This document shows, in pieces, positions 9,971 through 18,138 of a stretch of DNA of 49,568 bases. The DNA comes from Candidatus Nomurabacteria bacterium (lineage in GTDB: Bacteria; Patescibacteriota; Minisyncoccia; Phycocordibacterales; UBA9973). The notes under the pieces were generated by a model. The model was given only the letters and a program-made list of their open reading frames with translations, searched no databases and was not told where the DNA came from. The stretch is taken from assembly GCA_003155695.1 (NCBI GenBank), contig PMDZ01000004.1:1-49568 (forward strand). Direction: 5' to 3'. Numbering within the stretch: position 1 is the stretch's first letter; each line of letters starts with the position of its first letter. Both the position numbers and the translations under genes were made by a program.

Positions 9971-10083
9971 TTTAAAGATCTCCTATGATTTAGTTAATTA
10001 AATTTTTAGATTATTTATTCACTATCATAACAAACAAAAGCCAAGCCGTCAATAGCTAGAACCTGTTTGCCTTTCGAAAAGAT

Positions 10084-10560
10084 TTATTCTTGAGTTATAT
10101 CGTTATTAACAAATTTAGATTTTTTTAGTTGTTCTTCTACGAACCATAAAACTATAAAGATAAACAGAGTAAGCGCTGTCGCAATTATAGCAATATTAAA
10201 AAGTCTGAAACCGGCCGCCATACCGATTCCGGCCGAAACCCACAAACTTGTAGCGGTTGTGAGACCAACCAATTTTGAATCTTTGGTGAAAATAAGTCCC
10301 GCGCCGATGAAACCGACACCGACAACTATTTGGGAAACTATTATTAAAGGATTAAGTCCAGAGAAACCAGTATAATATTTCACCATCTCATTTGAAATGA
10401 TAACAAACAAAGCTGAACCCATAGAAACAAGTGCATACGTTCGCATTCCGGCAGTCTTGTGCGCCCAGACACGCTCGGTTCCAATAATCATACCCAAAAG
10501 TAGCGCTATTAAAAGACGAATTATAATATCTATAGTTGTAATTCCTAAAAAATTTTCCAT
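10084..10560 (-). CDS. MgtC/SapB family membrane protein
   Basis: RLLIALLLGMIIGTERVWAHKTAGMRTYALVSMGSALFVIIS...GVGFIGAGLIF. Confidence 0.92.
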   Translation of the reverse strand: MENFLGITTIDIIIRLLIALLLGMIIGTERVWAHKTAGMRTYALVSMGSALFVIISNEMVKYYTGFSGLNPLIIVSQIVVGVGFIGAGLIFTKDSKLVGLTTATSLWVSAGIGMAAGFRLFNIAIIATALTLFIFIVLWFVEEQLKKSKFVNNDITQE

Positions 10561-10595
10561 AAATATAGTATACCAAAATTAATAATAATAAGGAA

Positions 10596-12374
10596 TCAAT
10601 AAACTTCTTGTTGATAACATTTTTCGCAATAAACAATCTCGGGGCGATTTGGATCATACGATGTTTCAAACTCGTTTTGACATTTATTGGTATGACCATG
10701 GTTTGATTTGTCGCACATACAACTTCGGTGCCATAGTTTAAGCGGATTTCTAAGCTTTAATCTTTGATAGTGTCGGCAATTTGAACAAAATCTTGGGATA
10801 GGAATATTCATTCTTTTATAGAATTGGAATTCTTCCTGAGTAATTTTAAAAGCTTCGGTGCACTGTTCATTGCACTTGCCTTGGTGTTCACACTCGATAA
10901 TTTGCCCGACAACCGATTCAGTTATTTGTGATATATCATCCGGAATATTTGTGTTTTTTAAATCTACTTTATAATTTCTTTCTTCCTTTTCTTTCCAATT
11001 ATATTTATTTTCAATTATTTGTTCTTTCGATAAAGGGAAGAATTCATTGGCAACAGTCTCATTGTAGGCAAATGGAGACAAATCCGTTGGAAAATATTCT
11101 CCATATCCGTACTTTACCATCCTTTTGTCTAAATATGGCATTTCCCCCATATGCTTAATGATTTTGGGCAGTAATTCTTCATATTGTTCTTTGCTGTACT
11201 GCTTGTTCAAAATACAATAGTGTTTATTGCGCAAACCAATACAGCCGAAAACATTCGAGCAATTTTCGCAAGTATCAGAATAAGTACCATAACTACCGCT
11301 CCAATAGCAAAAGCAAAATTTTGAAAATGACGAGTTGTGACTTACAACCTCCAGATTGAATTGGGCATTCTCCACAATCGAATATCCATCATAAGAATCT
11401 TTTACTTTGTTCACAATATATAGATATTTACAATCTTCAACATCCTCGCCATCAAATACTAGAGATGAATTTTTGGAATGAATTAAATAATCTCCGGTTG
11501 AATTCACATTGTTTTTCCCATGATAATATTTACTTGGAAATTGTGAATGAAATTCTTTAGATTTGTCCGAAATATCTTTAATATTGGAAGCTCGGGATAG
11601 ATTCATTCCTGTAAGTATTTTTTCACATTCGGCTTTTGTATATTGCTCGTTAAAAACGCAAAATGACTTTCCATATAGATTTACTGAACCAATACAATCG
11701 TGGCAACCCGAGCAATTTTTACAAAAATATAAATTAAACGAGTTAATGCAATCTTGGGAATATAAACTATTGGAAAGCTTCTCACAATCTATTAGTCCGG
11801 CAGAAAACTCGCAGTGTCTGGCCCCAAGGCAGTCAAATACATCCTTGCAATAAAAGATAGAATGGGAGTAGGAACTATCCTCGTTGTGGTCGCTGGCGAA
11901 TATCATGAAACAACTTTTATTATAGGCAGCTCCGTTCACATATTCGCTGTTGTAACATTCCGTTACCATCGCATATAAACGAGGAACTTTTTTTTGTAAT
12001 TCATTGAATTGAAGAAAAAACGGCTTGGAAAAATCGTATAGAACCCCGTACGAAAAAGGATCCCATTTATCGTTTCTGAAACAAGTATGGCAATAAACAT
12101 TGTATCCTGATTCCGGTTTATATATCGAAATAATTGACCTTTGGCAAAGTCCGCATGTTTGTCGATAAAGAAATCTTTCGTTGCGCCATGACATACGACG
12201 AATAAGACGACATTTTGGACAAAATGTTGGAGGAGGAACTTTCAGTTTTTCATAAAAAGAGAAATCGTCAGGCTCAATTATAAAATCGGTCTTGCAATTT
12301 TGGCAGTTTTTCGTCTCGGAAATCATAGGTATATTATTCCACAACACCTCCCCCAAGGCAAATATCGCCATCAT
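10596..12374 (-). CDS. Large cysteine-rich zinc-ribbon-type protein of unknown function, with repeated modules
   Basis: PPPTFCPKCRLIRRMSWRNER N-terminal and PIPRFCSNCRHYQRLKLRNP C-terminal modules; CENCSNVFGCIGLRNKHYCILNKQYSKEQYEELLPKII repeat; start may be the internal Met of MISETKNCQNCK. Confidence 0.8.
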   Translation of the reverse strand: MMAIFALGEVLWNNIPMISETKNCQNCKTDFIIEPDDFSFYEKLKVPPPTFCPKCRLIRRMSWRNERFLYRQTCGLCQRSIISIYKPESGYNVYCHTCFRNDKWDPFSYGVLYDFSKPFFLQFNELQKKVPRLYAMVTECYNSEYVNGAAYNKSCFMIFASDHNEDSSYSHSIFYCKDVFDCLGARHCEFSAGLIDCEKLSNSLYSQDCINSFNLYFCKNCSGCHDCIGSVNLYGKSFCVFNEQYTKAECEKILTGMNLSRASNIKDISDKSKEFHSQFPSKYYHGKNNVNSTGDYLIHSKNSSLVFDGEDVEDCKYLYIVNKVKDSYDGYSIVENAQFNLEVVSHNSSFSKFCFCYWSGSYGTYSDTCENCSNVFGCIGLRNKHYCILNKQYSKEQYEELLPKIIKHMGEMPYLDKRMVKYGYGEYFPTDLSPFAYNETVANEFFPLSKEQIIENKYNWKEKEERNYKVDLKNTNIPDDISQITESVVGQIIECEHQGKCNEQCTEAFKITQEEFQFYKRMNIPIPRFCSNCRHYQRLKLRNPLKLWHRSCMCDKSNHGHTNKCQNEFETSYDPNRPEIVYCEKCYQQEVY

Positions 12375-13536
12375 AAACTACGATTGACTGACCGGAAGCA
12401 ACTAGTACATTTTTTTCAAATATAACTTCTGCACCAGTCGGACCTGCCTGTTCGGCAGACAGGCTAGTGCAATTTATTTTACAATTCAATAGTTCTCCAT
12501 GATACCTAATCTGACCTTGATATTTTTTATTTTTTTCTGGTATTTTAGATATCCAATTAATATTACTACATAGGACGGTCCTATGTATTTTCTTTTCTAC
12601 CTGTTTCTCTAACCTATGGGAAACTGTGATAGTATTCTTTTTTATGTCTTTTGAAATAACATATAATGGTTTATCGCTCTCTATATGTTTATTCAGAGTG
12701 AATCCATGCCTTTCGCCTAGGGTAAAGAAGACTGCTCCATCGTGACTACCTATGACTTCACCTTTTTCATTAATGACATCTCCTTTTTTCGATTCGATAT
12801 AATGCCGGAGGAAATCTTTCATATCAAGCGGACCCAAGAAACATACTCCTTGGCTATCTTTTTTTGTGGCAGTCGGAAGTTTAAATTTTTCGGCAAGTTT
12901 TCGAACTTCGGTTTTCTTCAAATGCCCTACTGGGAAAAGCACATGCGATAAATCTTCTTGCTTCAAAGTCCAAAGGAAATACGATTGGTCTTTCGAGTCG
13001 TCTATTCCCTTGTGGAGTTCGCAAGGTCCTCGAAAAGCGACGGGTGTGGGTGAGGAAGCGAAAGCTTGGAGCTTCCGCAAGACCTTTTGAGATTTCTTTG
13101 TATTCAAAGAATCCAAAAGGTGTACTGCATCCGTAGGATGTGCCGTTATATTTTGAGCATAGTGACCAGTTGCAATATAATCCGCCCTTTTTGATTTGGC
13201 GAATTTCCAAAAGACACCAAATTTCACTTCGCGATTACACATAACATCCGGGTTCGGGGTGTTACCTTTTTTGTATTCTTCAATCATATAATCGGCCACT
13301 CCTTCTTTATATTTTTTCTCGGCATTACATTCCAAAAACGGGATGCCCAAGTGAGCACAGACACGCATAGCATCACGTCGCTCGTCTCGCCAAGTACACT
13401 CGATAAAGTCCGGCGTCCAAGTACGAATAAAAACCCCAACGACGTTGTATCCTTGTTCTTTTAGAAGCGCAGCAGCCACTGAACTATCTACTCCACCGGA
13501 CACTCCAACAAATACTGTTTTATTAATTGTATTCAT
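12334..13536 (-). CDS. mnmA: tRNA-specific 2-thiouridylase MnmA (start trimmed to 13536), carrying two apparent repeat-derived in-frame inserts
   Basis: KTVFVGVSGGVDSSVAAALLKEQGYNVVGVFIRTW; NPDVMCNREVKFG; KDQSYFLWTL; SIVVYDGDICLGGGVVE. Confidence 0.95.
   Translation of the reverse strand: MNTINKTVFVGVSGGVDSSVAAALLKEQGYNVVGVFIRTWTPDFIECTWRDERRDAMRVCAHLGIPFLECNAEKKYKEGVADYMIEEYKKGNTPNPDVMCNREVKFGVFWKFAKSKRADYIATGHYAQNITAHPTDAVHLLDSLNTKKSQKVLRKLQAFASSPTPVAFRGPCELHKGIDDSKDQSYFLWTLKQEDLSHVLFPVGHLKKTEVRKLAEKFKLPTATKKDSQGVCFLGPLDMKDFLRHYIESKKGDVINEKGEVIGSHDGAVFFTLGERHGFTLNKHIESDKPLYVISKDIKKNTITVSHRLEKQVEKKIHRTVLCSNINWISKIPEKNKKYQGQIRYHGELLNCKINCTSLSAEQAGPTGAEVIFEKNVLVASGQSIVVYDGDICLGGGVVE
12443..12463 (-). 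repeat. Short palindromic element in mnmA encoding LSAEQAG
   Basis: CCTGCCTGTTCGGCAGACAGG; coding-strand stem with one G.U pair. Confidence 0.65.
13025..13140 (-). repeat. Family-B multi-hairpin repeat inside mnmA coding sequence
   Basis: Minus strand: CATCC-TAC-GGATG-CAGTACACCTTTTG..hairpin..CAAAAGGTCTTGCGGAAGC..GCTTCC, matching the intergenic copies at 38594 and 42410. Confidence 0.75.
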
Positions 13537-13555
13537 ACTTAAACATCTCTGCTTC

Positions 13556-13658
13556 ACAAAATAAGCTCTTCTCGAAATGCACGGATATTTTTCTGCTGAA
13601 AAATTCCTCGTGCTCGCGCCGTCGCGCTCCCAAGGCATTTCTTAAAGACTTATTTTGT
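13556..13658 (-). repeat. Family-A branched palindromic repeat upstream of mnmA
   Basis: AATAAGTCTTTAAGAAATGCC...GCATTTCGAGAAGAGCTTATT with an internal GAATTTTTcagcagAAAAATatCC-type hairpin; homologous to 36731-36845. Confidence 0.8.
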
Positions 13659-14561
13659 TCCGCTCATCCATCTGGCAAATATACCACAAGGTAGCAATCT
13701 GTCACTTCCAGTTTCTTCTATTGCCAATTCCCCTGTTTCAATTTCTCCTTTGTGGTCTTTCATCATATCTTTCAGATTATTTTCATAAACGATTGCAGAG
13801 TATCCTGCAGTATATCCATTGATAAGAATAAAAAGTGGGTTATCGGATAATATTTCTTTGCATGACTTCATCAATTCAAGAAAATGTTCTTCGATTTTCC
13901 ACAACTCGTCTTTTGGACCATGACCGAACGACGGCGGGTCCATAATGATAGCATCGTACTTTCTTCCCCTTTTTATTTCCCTTTTAAGAAAAACGATAAC
14001 GTCATCGACAATCCATCTTACCGGAGCATTTTCAAGACCGGATAATTTGGCATTAACTCTTGCCCATTCGACTGCTGTTTTCGAACCGTCAACATGACAA
14101 ACCTCGGCGCCAGCTTTTGCACAGGCGAGAGTTGCTCCACCGGTATAAGCGAATAGATTTAAAACTTTTGGTTTTTTTTCTTCATTATTAATTAGTAATT
14201 TGTAATTAGTAATTATCTTCTCCATCCATTCCCAATTCGGTAGTTGCTCAGGGAAAAGTCCTGTATGTTTGAACGATGTCGGGCGAATTGAAAATTCCAA
14301 TCCTCCATAGGATATATCCCAGTTTTTTGGTATTCCATCTTTTATAATCCATCCTGCCTGCCGGCGAGGCAAGTTTGTTTTAATTCCGCTTCGGATGAAT
14401 TGCAATTCTGCTTTATTCCAAAATTCCGGATCTTTTGATTTCTGCCATAGAGCTTCGGGATCCGGGCGTCTTAAAACATACGGACCGTATCGTTCCAATT
14501 TTTCGCCATTACCCGAATCGAGCAATTCATATTCTTTTTGTTTTTCTGTTTTTAGTATCAT
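13650..14561 (-). CDS. Class I SAM-dependent methyltransferase, RlmI-like 23S rRNA methyltransferase family
   Basis: VLNLFAYTGGATLACAKAGAEVCHVDGSKTAVEWARVNAKLSGL; AIIMDPPSFGHG; start trimmed to MILKTEKQ. Confidence 0.85.
   Translation of the reverse strand: MILKTEKQKEYELLDSGNGEKLERYGPYVLRRPDPEALWQKSKDPEFWNKAELQFIRSGIKTNLPRRQAGWIIKDGIPKNWDISYGGLEFSIRPTSFKHTGLFPEQLPNWEWMEKIITNYKLLINNEEKKPKVLNLFAYTGGATLACAKAGAEVCHVDGSKTAVEWARVNAKLSGLENAPVRWIVDDVIVFLKREIKRGRKYDAIIMDPPSFGHGPKDELWKIEEHFLELMKSCKEILSDNPLFILINGYTAGYSAIVYENNLKDMMKDHKGEIETGELAIEETGSDRLLPCGIFARWMSGTK
14184..14216 (-). repeat. AT-rich degenerate tandem (AATTACTAATTA units) within the methyltransferase gene
   Basis: Minus strand ATAATTACTAATTACAAATTACTAATTAATAAT, encoding IITNYKLLINN. 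Confidence 0.5.
14353..14373 (-). repeat. Short palindromic element encoding LPRRQAG in the methyltransferase gene
   Basis: Minus strand CTTGCCTCGCCGGCAGGCAGG. Confidence 0.7.
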
Positions 14562-14570
14562 ATTTATGTA

Positions 14571-14652
14571 GTTCTGCATAATTATTAAAATTTTTATCCG
14601 TGTCGGAGCCCTTTAGGGTAAAGCGGGAAAAATTTTAATAATTGTGCAGAAC
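14571..14652. repeat. Long fold-back palindrome between the mltG-like and methyltransferase genes
   Basis: GTTCTGCATAATTATTAAAATTTTTATCCG ... CGGGAAAAATTTTAATAATTGTGCAGAAC, nearly complementary arms. Confidence 0.8.
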
Positions 14653-14656
14653 TTAG

Positions 14657-15553
14657 TTATTTTAAGTAATTATTTATATTACGCTTATGCTCGTCAAATG
14701 TCACGGCGTAATGCACATCGCCATTTTTATCGTGGAGATAATATAGATATGGAGAATTTATGGGATTAATAGTAGCATTGATAGATAACAACCCGGGATT
14801 ATTTAGTGGTTTCGTAGGTAGTCCTTTTACATTATATGTGGATTTATCAATATCTACTTGAAGTGGTATATCAAGAGAAATTCTTTTCCACAAGATACCT
14901 GAAATAATTCCGATATCTTCTTTTCCTCTCGCTTCACCCTCAAGTATTGAAGCCATAGTTATGATTTCGGACAAACTTTTACCGCTTTTATCTATTTCGG
15001 ATGAAAGATTTTTTATTTTCATCTGAAAATTATTTGATAACTTTTCGATTATCTCGTCCGTCGTATCAAGTGGAAAGAAAAAATAAGTGTCGGGGAATAA
15101 ATATCCCTGTTTGTCATTAGTACTTGATAAAAATAAATCCCGACGGAAACCAGCCAGCTTATCAGCGAGTATTGTCGCAATTTCTTCATTTGTTAAGCCC
15201 TCTCGGATTACTATTTTAATCGGTTCTATATTATGATACCCACGGCCAATTTGCCAAGCTACTGTCCAAACTTGAGAATTTTTCTTAATCAGATAATCTC
15301 CGGAAACTATTCCCTTTCCCGATTTTAGTAACTTGATAAAAATCTTCAAAGTAAAATCATACCGAATTGCTTTTTCACTTTTAAGTTGGAGTGCCACAGA
15401 ATTTATAGATTTGCCGTTTGATATATGTATTATGACATCTTTATTACCATAAGGAGCAAATAACAAATAATACGAAAACAGAGAAACAAAACCAACAATC
15501 AAAAATATGTTGGGTATCCAATTTTTCGGTTTTTTAATATTATTGTCATCCAT
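14657..15553 (-). CDS. mltG: Endolytic transglycosylase MltG/YceG-like
   Basis: IVIREGLTNEEIATILADKL; QGYLFPDTYFF; ITMASILEGEAR; INPINSPYLYYLHDKNGDVHYAVTFDEHKRN. Confidence 0.9.
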   Translation of the reverse strand: MDDNNIKKPKNWIPNIFLIVGFVSLFSYYLLFAPYGNKDVIIHISNGKSINSVALQLKSEKAIRYDFTLKIFIKLLKSGKGIVSGDYLIKKNSQVWTVAWQIGRGYHNIEPIKIVIREGLTNEEIATILADKLAGFRRDLFLSSTNDKQGYLFPDTYFFFPLDTTDEIIEKLSNNFQMKIKNLSSEIDKSGKSLSEIITMASILEGEARGKEDIGIISGILWKRISLDIPLQVDIDKSTYNVKGLPTKPLNNPGLLSINATINPINSPYLYYLHDKNGDVHYAVTFDEHKRNINNYLK

Positions 15554-15557
15554 ACGT

Positions 15558-16856
15558 TTATCTCGGCAAGTTCGAAGGCGGCTTTGCAATCTTCGATTCT
15601 ATGCGCTTGAAGCTTGGAGTTTCCGAAACCATTCCAGGGAAGTGATAAAGTGTCGCCAATTCTTCCGTGGAAAGGACAAAAAGCTGAGGTTTACCTGAAG
15701 GAAAGAAATTAGATATTAATGCTGGATATTTGAAAGCATATTGAATCGGTGGATGGAAAAATGTCCTTAATCGGTAAAAATCAAGCATACGTTTCTTTAG
15801 TTTGGTCAGGGCTAATCCTGTTGGGTCGGACCATGGAGCATCAAACTGAGTGGGACTAATACGATTTAATTCATTTGAGTATGGTTGAGCATATTGACGA
15901 AAGATAAGACGGGATGAGCGTCGAAAATTGTTAAATTGTTCAGCGGTAAAATACTTCTTTTCTGCCAAGGTCACAAGACGTATCCCCGTGTCGAAATGAA
16001 TTTGTCTTAAATTTGTAACCCACATTTTTAGAGACTCATCGAGAAAGCTTGGAGCTCGGATTTCCGTCGCATCTATACCTCCAACACCAGCTCCGGCATG
16101 AATTCTTGTATATGGCCTAAGAACTTCCTTGACATATTCTTCGGCGTAAGCGTCAAAATTAACATGCTTGCCGGCTTTATGACTATGATATTTCTTTAAG
16201 CTTTGCCTTATAATTATTTGAACCCACATTTGTTGCCCTTTGCCGAGTGACCCTAGATATTCTATCGTCGGAGTTAATGGGTCAACTTTATATTCTTCTT
16301 TCGTTCCACTTTTCAATTCCTCCATTTGCCTATAGGTTTTTATGGTTTGAACATCATTTTTCAACTTGGTAAATTCGCAACCCCACATATGCCAGTCGCC
16401 ATCTTTTGTATACTGGGGAACATTCCAGACGTAATCGTCCACTTCGACAACTTTGGCTTGCGGATACTGGGCATAAATTTGAGTCTCCACCAAGTCCCGG
16501 ATACGAGACGGCGTTCGCACATAGAAATGCACTCTACCCTCAATAGAAACCATTTCAAGGGAAAACCAGAGCCATGGAGCACCTATCATATATTCTTCCC
16601 AAAATCCTTTTAAACTTTTATGATAGAAAGCATTGGAAAAAATAAGTTCCATAGCTGCCGGGGTTTTTATCACATCGCGCGGAACTTGTATCTCGAGCAA
16701 AATCCATTTTATATTCATAATAAAACGTTCTTGCCTGTAGTGATGCCACAACTCAAAGGCAAGGTAGGACAAAGGAAGTGGCATAAGATAACCAATAGCT
16801 ACTATCAGTATTTGTATAAGATTAAAATGATGTGTGGAAAGGAAATCTTGTATCAT
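15558..16856 (-). CDS. Hypothetical membrane-anchored protein, 432 aa
   Basis: One N-terminal hydrophobic segment, full-length ORF; family not identified. Confidence 0.7.
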   Translation of the reverse strand: MIQDFLSTHHFNLIQILIVAIGYLMPLPLSYLAFELWHHYRQERFIMNIKWILLEIQVPRDVIKTPAAMELIFSNAFYHKSLKGFWEEYMIGAPWLWFSLEMVSIEGRVHFYVRTPSRIRDLVETQIYAQYPQAKVVEVDDYVWNVPQYTKDGDWHMWGCEFTKLKNDVQTIKTYRQMEELKSGTKEEYKVDPLTPTIEYLGSLGKGQQMWVQIIIRQSLKKYHSHKAGKHVNFDAYAEEYVKEVLRPYTRIHAGAGVGGIDATEIRAPSFLDESLKMWVTNLRQIHFDTGIRLVTLAEKKYFTAEQFNNFRRSSRLIFRQYAQPYSNELNRISPTQFDAPWSDPTGLALTKLKKRMLDFYRLRTFFHPPIQYAFKYPALISNFFPSGKPQLFVLSTEELATLYHFPGMVSETPSFKRIESKIAKPPSNLPR

Positions 16857-16976
16857 AAAATTTTATCTAGAAAGAGCTCCAATCAAAATGGCAACAATAA
16901 TAAGCCCGATTACTATCATAATAATATTAACTAATCCATTCTTCACTCCGAATATTATATCATATATAAAAGAAAA

Positions 16977-16994
16977 CCTCGACTATAGTCGAGG
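16977..16994 (-). terminator. Intrinsic terminator, perfect palindrome CCTCGACTATAGTCGAGG followed by a T tract on the minus strand
   Basis: Immediately downstream of the 17002 stop. Confidence 0.85.
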
Positions 16995-17001
16995 CATCCT
17001 T

Positions 17002-18033
17002 TTAAGCTATTGTGTACAATCCATTATTATTCTTTTTGAAATATTTGGAATTCTGCAGATTAACCAGAATAGTATTCTTTTTCAGATATCTTTCCTTCAT
17101 TACTTGGTCGATAATATCTTCTTTGGTCATCGGGCCATTCTTCTTTATAAGTTCTTTAATGACGTCACGAACTACTCCGGTCTTGTAACCCCATTCAGCC
17201 AAAGCATAAATACCACGGCCAACCAAAACAAACCTTGGGTCTTTAATAAGTTCATTGTGACAAGTTGCGACATGGCACTTTTTCCCGAAGGTGCTCGATA
17301 CGGCTTTGGCAACTTCTCTGAAATGCATCGGGCTGCCATGTTTGCGCATCATTAAAAATGCATAATCTTTGACCCCACGAGTCTTAATTGAAGAGGAAGT
17401 AGATTTTCCCCATTCGCCGAGTGGATTCTTGCTAATCTTTTTGGACATTGAAAGCCAGCGACGGGCAATTTCTTCATTCTTGTACTGTTCGGCCAGATTT
17501 TTGACATCATCAAGGAATCGAGCAATAAGTTCTCCTTCCGTGATTAACTCATCGTCGGAAAGACTCTCAAAAAGATTTTTTAACGATTTATGAATTTGTT
17601 CCGCTATTTCGGAATTCACACTCCAGCGGGCTTTGAAATGCTCATCTTCTTTGTGTTTGGTGAAAGCTTCTCCCAGACTCAGATACAGGTGTATGTGGTT
17701 CTGAGTTAATTTGTCTTTCGATAAGTGATTAAGTAGGTCTTGCTCTCCGATAATTGCTCCAAGAGTTTCTATCAATTTTTTTAATTCTTCGAAAACGGCT
17801 TTTTCATTCTTGAAAGATTCCGACTTGCGGATAAGAGCTAAGGCCGAATTTTCTATTTGGCGAACACGCTCACGAGTAATGCCATACTTCTGGCCTATCG
17901 CTTCCAAAGTTTTTCTTTGCGTATCGTCTGTCAGACCAAAACGATTCACGATAACTTCGTGAGCACGCGGTGGCAAACTTGAGAGAATACGTTTGGTAAC
18001 TTGTTTTGGTTTAAATGAAATTGTGTTAGCCAT
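17002..18033 (-). CDS. Sigma-70 region 4-like domain fused to a C-terminal HARE-HTH-type winged helix
   Basis: VIVNRFGLTDDTQRKTLEAIGQKYGITRERVRQIENSALALIRKS; C-term MHFREVAKAVSS...LVGRGIYALAEWGYKTGVVRDVI. Confidence 0.8.
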   Translation of the reverse strand: MANTISFKPKQVTKRILSSLPPRAHEVIVNRFGLTDDTQRKTLEAIGQKYGITRERVRQIENSALALIRKSESFKNEKAVFEELKKLIETLGAIIGEQDLLNHLSKDKLTQNHIHLYLSLGEAFTKHKEDEHFKARWSVNSEIAEQIHKSLKNLFESLSDDELITEGELIARFLDDVKNLAEQYKNEEIARRWLSMSKKISKNPLGEWGKSTSSSIKTRGVKDYAFLMMRKHGSPMHFREVAKAVSSTFGKKCHVATCHNELIKDPRFVLVGRGIYALAEWGYKTGVVRDVIKELIKKNGPMTKEDIIDQVMKERYLKKNTILVNLQNSKYFKKNNNGLYTIA

Positions 18034-18138
18034 TTTGATTTAAAAATTTAACTTAATTAGTTATTGTTTAACCATAATATCATTACTATTAAATAAAGTC
18101 AACTGATTTTCTAACTTCTTCAAAAATCCCTATAAACA

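Noticed and set aside
10388-10699. 103-aa ORF overlapping the mgtC-like gene
   Set aside because: Out-of-frame overlap with two supported genes; composition is not protein-like.
13537-13638. N-terminal extension of MnmA (MPWERDGASTRNFSAEK...)
   Set aside because: Encoded by the family-A repeat; the canonical start is the Met before NTINKTVFVGVSGGVDSS at 13536.
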